Shown here piece by piece: positions 19,389 through 27,195 of a stretch of 57,555 bases of DNA (position 1 is the stretch's first letter; the number at the start of each line of letters is the position of its first letter). The notes below the pieces were generated by a model. The model worked only from the letters and a program-made list of their open reading frames with translations, was not told the origin of the DNA and searched no databases. The position numbers were made by a program, and so were the translations under genes. Origin of the DNA: Leptothrix sp. (in: b-proteobacteria) (lineage in GTDB: Bacteria; Pseudomonadota; Gammaproteobacteria; Burkholderiales; Burkholderiaceae_C); the NCBI GenBank assembly GCA_013822265.1, contig PNKD01000011.1:1-57555 (forward strand), in the 5' to 3' direction.

Positions 19389-21059
19389 ATGCTCTCACCC
19401 GAAGATACGCACATAGCGGGCACGCCCGAGTTCGCAGACCCCCGCCTGGCGGCATTGGTCCGCGACCAGGGGGCGCTTGCCGCCTGGCGGGAGGCACTCA
19501 CTGGTGAGCCGGCCGTCGCCTTGTCTGGCGTCGAAGGCGCATGGGCGGTCGGCCTGCGCCAGGGCGCGCGCACGGTGCTGGCGGTGGACCGGTTCGCGGT
19601 TCGAACGCTGTGCTGGCGCCACCAAGGCGAACGCCTGCTCTTCGCCGAGCGTGCCGATGAATTAGCCGACGAGTCCACACCCATCGACCCGCAGGCAATC
19701 TACGAGTACCTGTTCTTCCACGCGATACCTTCCCCGCGCACGATCTTCCGCGGTATCCACCGCCTGCCGCCGGGCCACTTTCTGGTGTTCGAGCATGGCC
19801 AGGTACAAGTGGCCCCGTACTGGACTGCTCGCTTCGATGAGTCCGACAAGCGACCCTTCGACGCGCAACGCGACGAGTTCAAGGCCTTGATGAAGCGCGC
19901 CGTGACGCGCCAGCTTGATGGTGGTGTTCCCGCCTGCTTCCTGAGCGGGGGCACCGACAGTTCCACCGTGGCCGGCATGATCTGTTCGGCTGGCGCGCAG
20001 CCGGCCCACACGTACTCGATAGGCTTTGAAGCGCAGGGTTACGACGAAATGGCGTATGCGCGCACCGCCGCGCGGCACTTCAAGACAGTGCATCACGAGT
20101 ACTACGTGACACCCGCCGACCTGGTGCAGAACATCGCGCTTGTGGCGGGCCACTACGACCAGCCCTTCGGGAATTCGTCGGCACTGCCGGCCTACTGCTG
20201 CGCCCTTCGCGCGCGGGAAGATGGCGTGACCAAATTGCTGGCCGGCGACGGTGGCGACGAGTTGTTCGGTGGCAACACGCGCTACGCGAAGCAGAAGGTA
20301 TTCGGCTGGTACGACGCTGTGCCGGTGCCGGTGCGGCGCGGGCTGCTCGAACCGGTCCTGGGCAACGACGCTGTTGCCGCGTTGCCCGTGCTGCGCAAGG
20401 CGGCCAGCTACGTGGAGCAGGCCCGGGTGCCGATGCCGCATCGCATCCAGATGTACAACCTGCTGCAGCGGCTTGGCGCCGACGAGGTGTTCGAGCCCGC
20501 GTTCCTGTCGCAGGTCGACCGCGGCACCGTGGCGCGACAGCAGCAGCAGGTGTGGGATGCAGCGGTCACGCCCAGCCTCGTGAACCGAATGCTGGCATTC
20601 GACTGGCGCTACACCTTGGCCGAGACCGACCTGCCCAAGGTCTGCGGCACGGCCCAACTCGCGGGGGTGGCAGTCGGCTTCCCCATGCTGGACGCCCGTT
20701 TGCTTGATTTCTCGTTGGCCCTGCCGGCGCCACACAAGCTGCGGGGCCTGAAGTTGCGCTGGTTCTTCAAGGAAGCACTGCGCGGCTTCCTGCCCGACGA
20801 GATACTCGTCAAGAAGAAACAAGGCTTCGGCCTGCCCTTCGGCGTCTGGGCGACGCAGCACGCGGGGCTCAACCGGTTGGCGGCCGACTCGCTGGGCAGC
20901 CTGGCCGGGCGCGGCGTCGTCCGGCCAGGGTTCATCAAGACGCTGCTCGGCACTCACCTGGCCGCGCACCCCGGGTACTACGGCGAGATGGTCTGGATCC
21001 TGATGATGCTGGAGCAGTGGCTGCAACGGCACAGGCCGGACTTCAAGCTCCAGGCCTGA
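19389..21059 (+). CDS. Asparagine-synthase-like protein with degenerate glutaminase domain
   Basis: 556 residues. The synthetase half is intact: the pyrophosphate loop FLSGGTDSST (residues 184-193), AGDGGDELFGGNTRY, and the C-terminal KKKQGFGLPF. The N-terminal domain is shortened and begins MLSPEDTHIA with no Cys2 and no HRGPD or NGEIYN motifs, so it probably cannot hydrolyse glutamine. It might use free ammonia or another amine, or join acids to amines as beta-lactam-synthetase-like relatives do. It sits 150 bases after the lipoprotein gene, and the MaoC-like gene begins 11 bases after its stop. It is one of three AsnB-like genes in the window. Confidence 0.85.
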   Translation: MLSPEDTHIAGTPEFADPRLAALVRDQGALAAWREALTGEPAVALSGVEGAWAVGLRQGARTVLAVDRFAVRTLCWRHQGERLLFAERADELADESTPIDPQAIYEYLFFHAIPSPRTIFRGIHRLPPGHFLVFEHGQVQVAPYWTARFDESDKRPFDAQRDEFKALMKRAVTRQLDGGVPACFLSGGTDSSTVAGMICSAGAQPAHTYSIGFEAQGYDEMAYARTAARHFKTVHHEYYVTPADLVQNIALVAGHYDQPFGNSSALPAYCCALRAREDGVTKLLAGDGGDELFGGNTRYAKQKVFGWYDAVPVPVRRGLLEPVLGNDAVAALPVLRKAASYVEQARVPMPHRIQMYNLLQRLGADEVFEPAFLSQVDRGTVARQQQQVWDAAVTPSLVNRMLAFDWRYTLAETDLPKVCGTAQLAGVAVGFPMLDARLLDFSLALPAPHKLRGLKLRWFFKEALRGFLPDEILVKKKQGFGLPFGVWATQHAGLNRLAADSLGSLAGRGVVRPGFIKTLLGTHLAAHPGYYGEMVWILMMLEQWLQRHRPDFKLQA

Positions 21060-21070
21060 GGACCTCAGCC

Positions 21071-21526
21071 GTGCTCGTGGTTCCAGATCCCTCTGCGCTG
21101 AGCGAGCACCTTCGAACGGAGGTCGGGGTCAGCGACTGGGTGCGTGTCGACCAGGCGCGAATAGACCGGTTCGCCGAGATCACCGAGGACTGGCAGTGGA
21201 TCCACACCGACAAGGCGCGGGCTCAGGCCGAGTCGCCGTTCCGTGACACGGTTGCCCACGGCTTTCTCACGCTGTCGTTGTTGAGCCGATTCGTCAACTC
21301 GGTGGTGCGGGTGGACGGCGCCAGGCTGATCGTAGCGGCGGGGCTGGGAACGGTGCGCTTTGTCGCACCAGTCGTCGCCGGCAGCCAGGTGCGTGGCCGG
21401 GTGCGGCTGCGTGAATTGGCCCAGGACTCAGGCTTCGTTCAGGCCTTGTGGCGAGTGTCGGTCGAGATCGATGGCGTTCGCCATCCCTGCATGGTGGCAG
21501 ACTGGACAGTGCGCTACTACACCTGA
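21071..21526 (+). CDS. MaoC-like (R)-hydratase domain protein
   Basis: 151 residues with a hot-dog-fold MaoC pattern: FAEITEDWQWIHTD with the hydratase Asp/His pair, and FRDTVAHGFLTLSLL. Such proteins hydrate trans-2-enoyl-CoA or enoyl-ACP to the (R)-3-hydroxyacyl form. GTG 21071 is used as start, 11 bases after the AsnB-like stop. Codons further upstream overlap that gene and do not match the family. The last 10 bases overlap the convergent LuxC-like gene. With the FabG-like and ACP genes nearby, a role in making a 3-hydroxyacyl group is plausible. Confidence 0.82.
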   Translation: MLVVPDPSALSEHLRTEVGVSDWVRVDQARIDRFAEITEDWQWIHTDKARAQAESPFRDTVAHGFLTLSLLSRFVNSVVRVDGARLIVAAGLGTVRFVAPVVAGSQVRGRVRLRELAQDSGFVQALWRVSVEIDGVRHPCMVADWTVRYYT

Positions 21527-22755
21527 GCGCAGCGCACTGCCACGCGCCGGACGAAGTCGCCGACAAGGTCGTAACCGTCCCAGATGGCGTCGAAGGCCAG
21601 CGCCTCACCGACAGGTACCAACCGGTCGACACCGCGCGCGCCCATCTCGCCTGCCACCGCGCGCAGTTCGTCGATTGCGAAGCCATAGTGAGTCACGGTC
21701 TGCGCATCTTCGGTGGCCGCGGCAACTACATCGCCAAGCGTGTCGACCCGTACATGGGTGAGCAGACCGCCGCCACACTGCTCCTTGCGCCAGGGTTCGC
21801 CGTCGGCCATGCGAACGCCAAGGAAGTCGCGCTGCTTCAGGTCGGCACGCAGGTCGGCTTCGCAGGCCAGGTCGAACACGTGGTTGAGCCGGTGCATGGT
21901 GCCGCTGGCCGTCCCGTGGTGGCCTCGGCGTTCGATCTCGCGGGCCAGCGTTGCGTGAAAGCGGGGCACTGCCTCGTCCACTGCGGCCGCTACACCCACC
22001 CACACGACCATGTGCGGTGACGAGCAGGCCATCTGGTCGAACCAGAAGATGTCGTTGAAGAAGCCACCGGCCAGGCTGGTCACGGTCGCCTCGTCGGCCG
22101 CGGCGTAGGCTGCCGCATGCACCATGCTCCACGAGTACTTGCTGCCAAAGGCACGTTCGCTTGCATGCGGGCTCAACGGCAGCGCGCGCATGCGGCCCAC
22201 CGTGTCGTCGCCACCCCAGACCACGCGGTGGTCGGCCCATCGCGACAGGGCTGCGCTGACGTCGTCATCGTGCGCGTAGGTCACGAACCTGTTGCCGGCG
22301 GCCAGCGTGGCATCGCTCTGCATCTGTTCAGACAGCACCGTCAGCAGTGCTGCAAGCACTTCGCTCTGCTGGCCCGACACACGCACGATGCTCTGGTTGC
22401 CGCAAAGGTAGGCCAGCGCCCATGAGTAGACGAACACGGTGTCCACGTTGCCCGGCGCGAGGTGGAACACTCGCCCAGCGGGCACATGCACCAGCTGCGG
22501 CTCGAGCGCCTCACGCTGAGCAAACGCCTTGGCCATCCGGTCGATCTGAGCGCGGCGCAGCCAATAGCCCAGGGCGACACTGGCGGCGTCCGCGCGCAGC
22601 CGCGGATGGCGCAGGATGTTTGCTGAAAGCTGTGCCAGCGTCGCCCGCCGCGTTGCCGCAAACGGCCTGTCCAGCGCCCTGGGCCACTGCAGCAGCGCCT
22701 CGATGCTGCCGGCTGGTGCGGTGGGCGCCAGCCACTCGACGGGAGAGGTGGTCAT
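21517..22755 (-). CDS. LuxC-like acyl-CoA/acyl-protein reductase
   Basis: 412 residues of the LuxC family (aldehyde-dehydrogenase-like fold). The catalytic cysteine is Cys244 in FDQMACSSPHMVVW, the family's hallmark. In luminous bacteria LuxC takes an acyl group from LuxE onto this Cys and reduces it to aldehyde with NADPH. No luxAB is present here. ATG 22755 is preferred to the upstream in-frame GTG 22779, which would overlap luxE. It is the last gene of the minus-strand acyl set and lies 13 bases after the LuxE-like stop. Its role in an EPS locus is unproven. Confidence 0.88.
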   Translation of the reverse strand: MTTSPVEWLAPTAPAGSIEALLQWPRALDRPFAATRRATLAQLSANILRHPRLRADAASVALGYWLRRAQIDRMAKAFAQREALEPQLVHVPAGRVFHLAPGNVDTVFVYSWALAYLCGNQSIVRVSGQQSEVLAALLTVLSEQMQSDATLAAGNRFVTYAHDDDVSAALSRWADHRVVWGGDDTVGRMRALPLSPHASERAFGSKYSWSMVHAAAYAAADEATVTSLAGGFFNDIFWFDQMACSSPHMVVWVGVAAAVDEAVPRFHATLAREIERRGHHGTASGTMHRLNHVFDLACEADLRADLKQRDFLGVRMADGEPWRKEQCGGGLLTHVRVDTLGDVVAAATEDAQTVTHYGFAIDELRAVAGEMGARGVDRLVPVGEALAFDAIWDGYDLVGDFVRRVAVRCAQV

Positions 22756-22768
22756 CGACGTCACCGCC

Positions 22769-23890
22769 TCAGGCTGCACCGGCAGGCGCCGGCTTCTGAA
22801 AGGTGTCGCTGCAGCCGCGCAATTCGGCCTTCGGCAGGCGACCGAGAATACGAAAGTACTGCCCGTTCATCTCCAACTCGGGGTCGTCACAGCCTTCGAT
22901 GACGCCGAGGTCCTCGGTTAGCAGGGAATGTCCGGGATAGCTGGCCGGTAGAGCGCTCACGACCTGGATGAGCCCCGACTGTCCCGGCGGCAGCGGTTGC
23001 AGCGTGCGCGGGTCGCGGATGATGATGTCGGAGTAGACCGGTGCGTGCAGGCAGTGCTTGTCGTTCTCGAGGTACACGCTGCCCACCTGTTCGACCATGC
23101 CGTAGTAATTGACGACGCGCTCGATGCCAGTGACGGCCTGCACGCGGCGCCGAAACTCTTCGGGCGAGACGCGAAGCGCCTCGAGCTTCTTCCAGCCACC
23201 CGAATGCAGCAGGATCGCGCCGTGCAGAGCCAGCCGGCGGCCAGCCTGCTCGAGCGCTTGCACCAGGAACTGCCAGACCATGAAGGTGAAGCCGAAAAGC
23301 ACTGGCGGCACGCCCTGCTCGCGCGCTGCCGCCACATAGGCCAGAACGGCATCCAGATCGAGCGACATGTCGTCGTCGCGAAGCGCATAGATCGGTTTGC
23401 GCCCGAAAGGCAGGAGGCCCAGGATACCGGCGCCGCGGGCCGAGAACGTACGGCGGTCGCGCACCACAGCGGCGTGGTCGATGAAGATCATCGGCCTGCG
23501 GCTGACGCCCAGGAAGTGCTGCATGATCTTCACCAGCGCGGCGCTCTGGGCCTGCGCCGTCGCCGCATCGAGGTGGATGCGGCTCACTGCCTGGCCCGTG
23601 GTGCCGCTGGAAGTGAGCGTCTTGATCACCGCCTCGCGGGGCACGCTGCGCAACTCGCGTGTCTTGAACAAGGACACGGGAATGAAGGGCGCATCCTCCA
23701 AGTGCTCGAAGTCGAGAGCGGTCCTGCCGCCAAACAAGCGGTCGACGATGTGGCGGTAGGGCTCGCTGCTGGCGTAGTGCATTCGGCACAGTGCACGCGT
23801 GCGGCGCGTGAGCAGCGCGCGCTTCTCGGCCTGCGGCAGTGCGTATGGCGGATGGGCCATGAAGTCTGCAAGTGTCGGTTCGGAATTCAC
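22769..23890 (-). CDS. LuxE-like acyl-protein synthetase
   Basis: 373 residues of the LuxE/PaaK-type adenylate-forming family. The nucleotide-binding loop is TLTSSGTTGQAVSRIHLD, followed by LLHSGGWKKLEALRVS and NYYGMVEQVGSVYLEND. Family members activate a carboxylic acid with ATP and hold it as a thioester for a LuxC partner. The start ATG overlaps the AMP-ligase stop by 4 bases, so the two are coupled. Adjacency to the LuxC-like gene argues that they act as a pair, producing an aldehyde or working on a non-lipid acid. Confidence 0.88.
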   Translation of the reverse strand: MNSEPTLADFMAHPPYALPQAEKRALLTRRTRALCRMHYASSEPYRHIVDRLFGGRTALDFEHLEDAPFIPVSLFKTRELRSVPREAVIKTLTSSGTTGQAVSRIHLDAATAQAQSAALVKIMQHFLGVSRRPMIFIDHAAVVRDRRTFSARGAGILGLLPFGRKPIYALRDDDMSLDLDAVLAYVAAAREQGVPPVLFGFTFMVWQFLVQALEQAGRRLALHGAILLHSGGWKKLEALRVSPEEFRRRVQAVTGIERVVNYYGMVEQVGSVYLENDKHCLHAPVYSDIIIRDPRTLQPLPPGQSGLIQVVSALPASYPGHSLLTEDLGVIEGCDDPELEMNGQYFRILGRLPKAELRGCSDTFQKPAPAGAA

Positions 23891-25302
23891 TCGCTCAGCG
23901 CCTGGTAGTCCTTCTTGCCGCTGGCCGTGAGCGGCAAGGCGTCGATCATGGCTACGCGAACGGCGGCAGGCGGAACGCGCAGCGAGCGCGCCACCTGCTG
24001 GGTCATCTGAAGGGCGAGAGCGGCGCCGTCGGCCCCCGGGTGCGCGCTGGCGACGATGCGCAAGCCGTCACCGTGTTGCACCACGGCCGCCGATACCGGA
24101 AACGCACGCTCGACCTCCCGCTCCACGTCCTCGAGGCTGACGCGCTTGCCGAAGAGCTTGGCAAAACGTTTCAACCGACCACGCAGAAAGAAGTAGCCGT
24201 CGTCGTCGGCTTCGGCCAGGTCACCGGTGAGCAGGCAACCCATTTGTACGTCGCCGAGCGCCAGGTCGGCTGCGGTTTCCGCGTAGCCCAGCATCACGTT
24301 CGGACCGTCATAGACAAGTTCCCCGGCGGAGTGGCCCTCCAGCGGTGCAAGAGTCAGCCGCCCGCGCGGAATGGCGATGCCGATGGAGCCGATCTTCTCG
24401 ACCAGCCGCTCAGGCGGCACGTGGGAGATGCGCGCGGTGGCCTCGGTCTGCCCGTACATGACGTGGAAACGCGCGCCGGCCGCGGCGGCTCGCTCGTGCA
24501 TGGCGAGCGCGACGTCGCCGCGCAGGGCGCCGCCGGCCTGCGTGAGCGTGCGCAGTGTTGGATGCTTGGCCGGGTCGAAGCGAAGGCGATGCAGCGTCTC
24601 GTAGATGTAGGGCACGCCGGCGATTGCGGTGCAACCGGTGGCGTCGAAGCCGGCCCAGAACTCGCGCTGGAGGAACGACCAAGGGCTCAGCACCACGGTG
24701 GCGCCCGCCAGGAGGTGCGAGTTGATCAGCGACAGGCCGTACGAGTAATGCATCGGCAGCGTTTGCGCGCTGCGCGCCGAAGGCGGGATGTCCAGGTATT
24801 CGACGATCGAGCGTGCGTTGGCTTCCAGGTTGGCCAAGCTCAAGCGTACGAGTTTCGGGCTGCCTGTGGAGCCCGATGTGGTGAGCAACAGCGCCAGCCC
24901 GGCGTGCAGTTCACGTGCCTGGCGTTGCTGCCGGCGGCCCAAGCGGTAGGTGCTGCCTACGGCAACGGCCGGCGAGCCGTAGCCCGGCACGCCGTCGTGG
25001 CCGGCCGGCAGCAACACCGCGTCGGGGGCGAACGCGTCGAGCAGCCTTGACAGCCGCTCTGCCGGGGCGGGCTCGAGCAGGGCCACGGGGCAGCCCGCTT
25101 CCAGGCAGGCCAAGTACAGAACGACCGAAGCCACCGAGTTGTCGGCCAGGTGGAACACCAGCCCTCGCCCGAGCTCGCTGCGCAACTGAGCCGCCGCGGA
25201 AGACACTGCTTGGACCAACTCGGCGCGGCTCAGCCTGGCGCCTGTGGCGGCATCCACGATCGCCGTTGCGGCGGCGTCATGCCCCGAGACGAAGGCAATC
25301 AC
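23887..25302 (-). CDS. AMP-dependent acyl-ACP/CoA ligase
   Basis: 471 residues of the ANL superfamily. Motifs are TTSGSTGSPKLVRLS (P-loop), MYGQTEATARIS, LLTGDLAEADDDGYFFLRGR (hinge) and the C-terminal TASGKKDY, which holds the catalytic Lys. It adenylates an organic acid and transfers it to a thiol, most likely the ACP encoded two genes upstream. GTG 25302 is chosen since it overlaps the SDR stop by 4 bases. Codons before it belong to a shadow frame of the SDR gene. It is the central gene of the coupled acyl operon. Confidence 0.88.
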   Translation of the reverse strand: MIAFVSGHDAAATAIVDAATGARLSRAELVQAVSSAAAQLRSELGRGLVFHLADNSVASVVLYLACLEAGCPVALLEPAPAERLSRLLDAFAPDAVLLPAGHDGVPGYGSPAVAVGSTYRLGRRQQRQARELHAGLALLLTTSGSTGSPKLVRLSLANLEANARSIVEYLDIPPSARSAQTLPMHYSYGLSLINSHLLAGATVVLSPWSFLQREFWAGFDATGCTAIAGVPYIYETLHRLRFDPAKHPTLRTLTQAGGALRGDVALAMHERAAAAGARFHVMYGQTEATARISHVPPERLVEKIGSIGIAIPRGRLTLAPLEGHSAGELVYDGPNVMLGYAETAADLALGDVQMGCLLTGDLAEADDDGYFFLRGRLKRFAKLFGKRVSLEDVEREVERAFPVSAAVVQHGDGLRIVASAHPGADGAALALQMTQQVARSLRVPPAAVRVAMIDALPLTASGKKDYQALSE

Positions 25303-26027
25303 ACCATCATCCCGCCGTCGACGCCCAGCACCTGACCGGTGACGTAGGACGAAAGATCGGAAGCCAGGAACAACGCGCTGCCGGCGACCTCGGTGGCGCT
25401 GCCGATGCGACCCAGGCGGATACCCGCCAGCGTGCGCTGCCGCACTTCGGCCTTGGTGTCGCGGGTGAGATCGGTGTCGATGAAACCAGGAGCTAGCGCA
25501 TTGACGCGGATGCCTCGCGGCCCCAGTTCCTTGGCTGCTGCCAGTGTGAAGCTGGCTACGGCGCCCTTGGTGGCCGAGTAGACCGACGCGCCCGGCAGGC
25601 CGGCGCGGGCAATCGACGAGATGTTGATGATCGAACCACCGGACTTCATGGCCCGGGCCGCGAACTGCGTCAGGTTGATGGTGGCGATGACGTTCAATTC
25701 GAACAGCGCACGTGCATCGGCCAGGCTGATCATGCCGAGCATCGCCTGGGGCATGGCTCCTGCGTTGTTCACCAGCACGTCCAGCCGCCCGTGGGTACTG
25801 CGGCAGGCCTGAATGCACTGCTTGACGACAGCAGCGTCCGCGATGTCGCCCCTGACCACGGTTGCCGAACCGCCCGCCGCCCGGATGCCCTCGGCCACAC
25901 CATCGACGCTGTCGGATCTCGCATTCAGCACCAACGCCGCGCCCTCGTGCGCAAAGCGTTCGGCAATGGCGCGGCCGATGCCTTTGCTGGCCCCGGTGAC
26001 CAGTGCAACGCGACCTTGCAGCAACAT
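25299..26027 (-). CDS. FabG-like 3-oxoacyl-ACP reductase (SDR)
   Basis: 242-residue classical short-chain dehydrogenase. It has a TGASKGIG nucleotide loop (11-18), NNAG (87-90), Asn112, Ser137/138, Tyr150 and Lys154 (YSATK). The C-terminal VTGQVLGVDGGMMV is typical of FabG. It reduces a 3-oxoacyl-ACP or similar ketone with NADPH. It overlaps the AMP ligase by 4 bases and follows the ACP gene by 22 bases. This context favours a dedicated acyl-building role over housekeeping fatty acid synthesis. Confidence 0.9.
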   Translation of the reverse strand: MLLQGRVALVTGASKGIGRAIAERFAHEGAALVLNARSDSVDGVAEGIRAAGGSATVVRGDIADAAVVKQCIQACRSTHGRLDVLVNNAGAMPQAMLGMISLADARALFELNVIATINLTQFAARAMKSGGSIINISSIARAGLPGASVYSATKGAVASFTLAAAKELGPRGIRVNALAPGFIDTDLTRDTKAEVRQRTLAGIRLGRIGSATEVAGSALFLASDLSSYVTGQVLGVDGGMMV

Positions 26028-26049
26028 GGCCGGTCCGCCCGCGCCGGCG

Positions 26050-26289
26050 TCAGGCCGCCGACAACGTGGCGCCGTGTTTGGCCAGTATCTCGATGGCCTT
26101 GGCCACGCTGCTCATGCCGATGATGTCGTCGGTGTCCAGCGTGACGTCGAACTGGTTCTCGATCTCGGCCACCAGTGCCATGTGCCCGACAGAGTCCCAC
26201 TCGGGGATCGACTGGTACTCGAGCGCCGGGACGACGCGACCCGGTTCGATCGCGAAGGTCTGCACGAAGCAATCGATCAACTTGTCCAC
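26050..26289 (-). CDS. Acyl carrier protein
   Basis: 79 residues, acidic, with the phosphopantetheine attachment site Ser33 in EWDSVGHMAL and the helix III motif DDIIGMSSVAKAI. GTG 26289 follows a GAGAAGAAAAC purine-rich stretch. The open frame further upstream overlaps the AAC(3)-like gene and is not ACP-like. It carries the acyl intermediate for the ligase and SDR encoded downstream. A different, unrelated ACP occurs at 41969. Confidence 0.88.
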   Translation of the reverse strand: MDKLIDCFVQTFAIEPGRVVPALEYQSIPEWDSVGHMALVAEIENQFDVTLDTDDIIGMSSVAKAIEILAKHGATLSAA

Positions 26290-26302
26290 GTTTTCTTCTC
26301 GT

Positions 26303-27184
26303 TCAATGGGTTGGTGCGGCCGGGACCAAGGGGCCCTCGTAGCAGTAGACACCCCGGCGGGCCATGTCCTGCACCACTTCTGCCACGTCGGCGGCGCGCA
26401 GGAGGATAACCTGCAGCCGGCCCACGCGCGCCTCGTTCCAGAACCCACGGCGCTTCAACTCCGGCACCATCACCGCCATCGAGCGCCGCCGTGACAGGCC
26501 CGCTTCGAACAGGCGCATGCGCGTGAGGTAGCGGTGCCCGGCAGCATCGATGCTGGTGGCCTCGAACACCTCTTCGGTGAAGGGCGAGACGGGCATGAGC
26601 GGCTCGATCAACTCCTCGACGAAGTGATAGAAGGTCATCGGCTGCGGGCCGGTACCCAGCATCAGGATCTTGCCGTCGTGCTCGAGCAGGCGAGCGTAGG
26701 CCGTGCCGTGGCCGCAGGGCGTGCTGGCTTCCCAGTCGCGTTGCGCCAGCAACAGCCCGCGCTGCCCCCATAGGGCGACGGGGTGCGTGGGGTGGATGCT
26801 GCGCACCGCACCTGGCGTACGGCGCAACAGTTCGGTCATCATGCCCACCTTCGAGGGCGTGCGCGCGATGTTCGTCGGCTTGCCGGCGCGCAGGTAGCTG
26901 ATGGCGCTGTCGCCAAAAGGCTGCGTCGGCATCATCAATCCACCCTCAGGGCCTACGGCCTGCTGCAGCAACTTCAGCGCGTCGCCCACGTGGCCGGTGA
27001 AGCCCATGAACTCATTGAACGAAGAGTGCGCGCAGACCAAGTCACCCGAACGGACACCCATGCCGCGCAACGTGGCCAGAAGATCGTCGGGCGTGAAGGC
27101 ATGGAAGCGGCGCACCCAGCCGTTGACCACCCGCACACGCCAGACCTTGAGCCGGCTCTTGAGGACGCGTGCAAGACCAGCCAC
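26303..27184 (-). CDS. AAC(3)-family N-acyltransferase
   Basis: 293 residues of the aminoglycoside 3-N-acetyltransferase (Antibiotic_NAT) family. Motifs include VCAHSSFNEF, SIHPTHPVALWG, STPCGHGTAYARLL and LMLGTGPQPMTFYHFVE. The context is an EPS locus with an ACP immediately downstream, so transfer of an acyl group to an amino-sugar nitrogen is more likely than drug resistance. It lies 11 bases after the toroid gene. GTG 27184 is the best-placed start. No ATG precedes the conserved region. Confidence 0.83.
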   Translation of the reverse strand: MAGLARVLKSRLKVWRVRVVNGWVRRFHAFTPDDLLATLRGMGVRSGDLVCAHSSFNEFMGFTGHVGDALKLLQQAVGPEGGLMMPTQPFGDSAISYLRAGKPTNIARTPSKVGMMTELLRRTPGAVRSIHPTHPVALWGQRGLLLAQRDWEASTPCGHGTAYARLLEHDGKILMLGTGPQPMTFYHFVEELIEPLMPVSPFTEEVFEATSIDAAGHRYLTRMRLFEAGLSRRRSMAVMVPELKRRGFWNEARVGRLQVILLRAADVAEVVQDMARRGVYCYEGPLVPAAPTH

Positions 27185-27195
27185 CGGCGAACCCG

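Noticed and set aside
21517..23890. Bioluminescence (lux) operon
   Set aside because: LuxC-like and LuxE-like are present, but luxA, luxB and luxD are absent and the neighbours are glycan genes.
26303..27184. Aminoglycoside resistance gene
   Set aside because: The family fits, but the gene sits in a glycan acylation operon with an ACP next to it. Nothing in the context points to antibiotic resistance.
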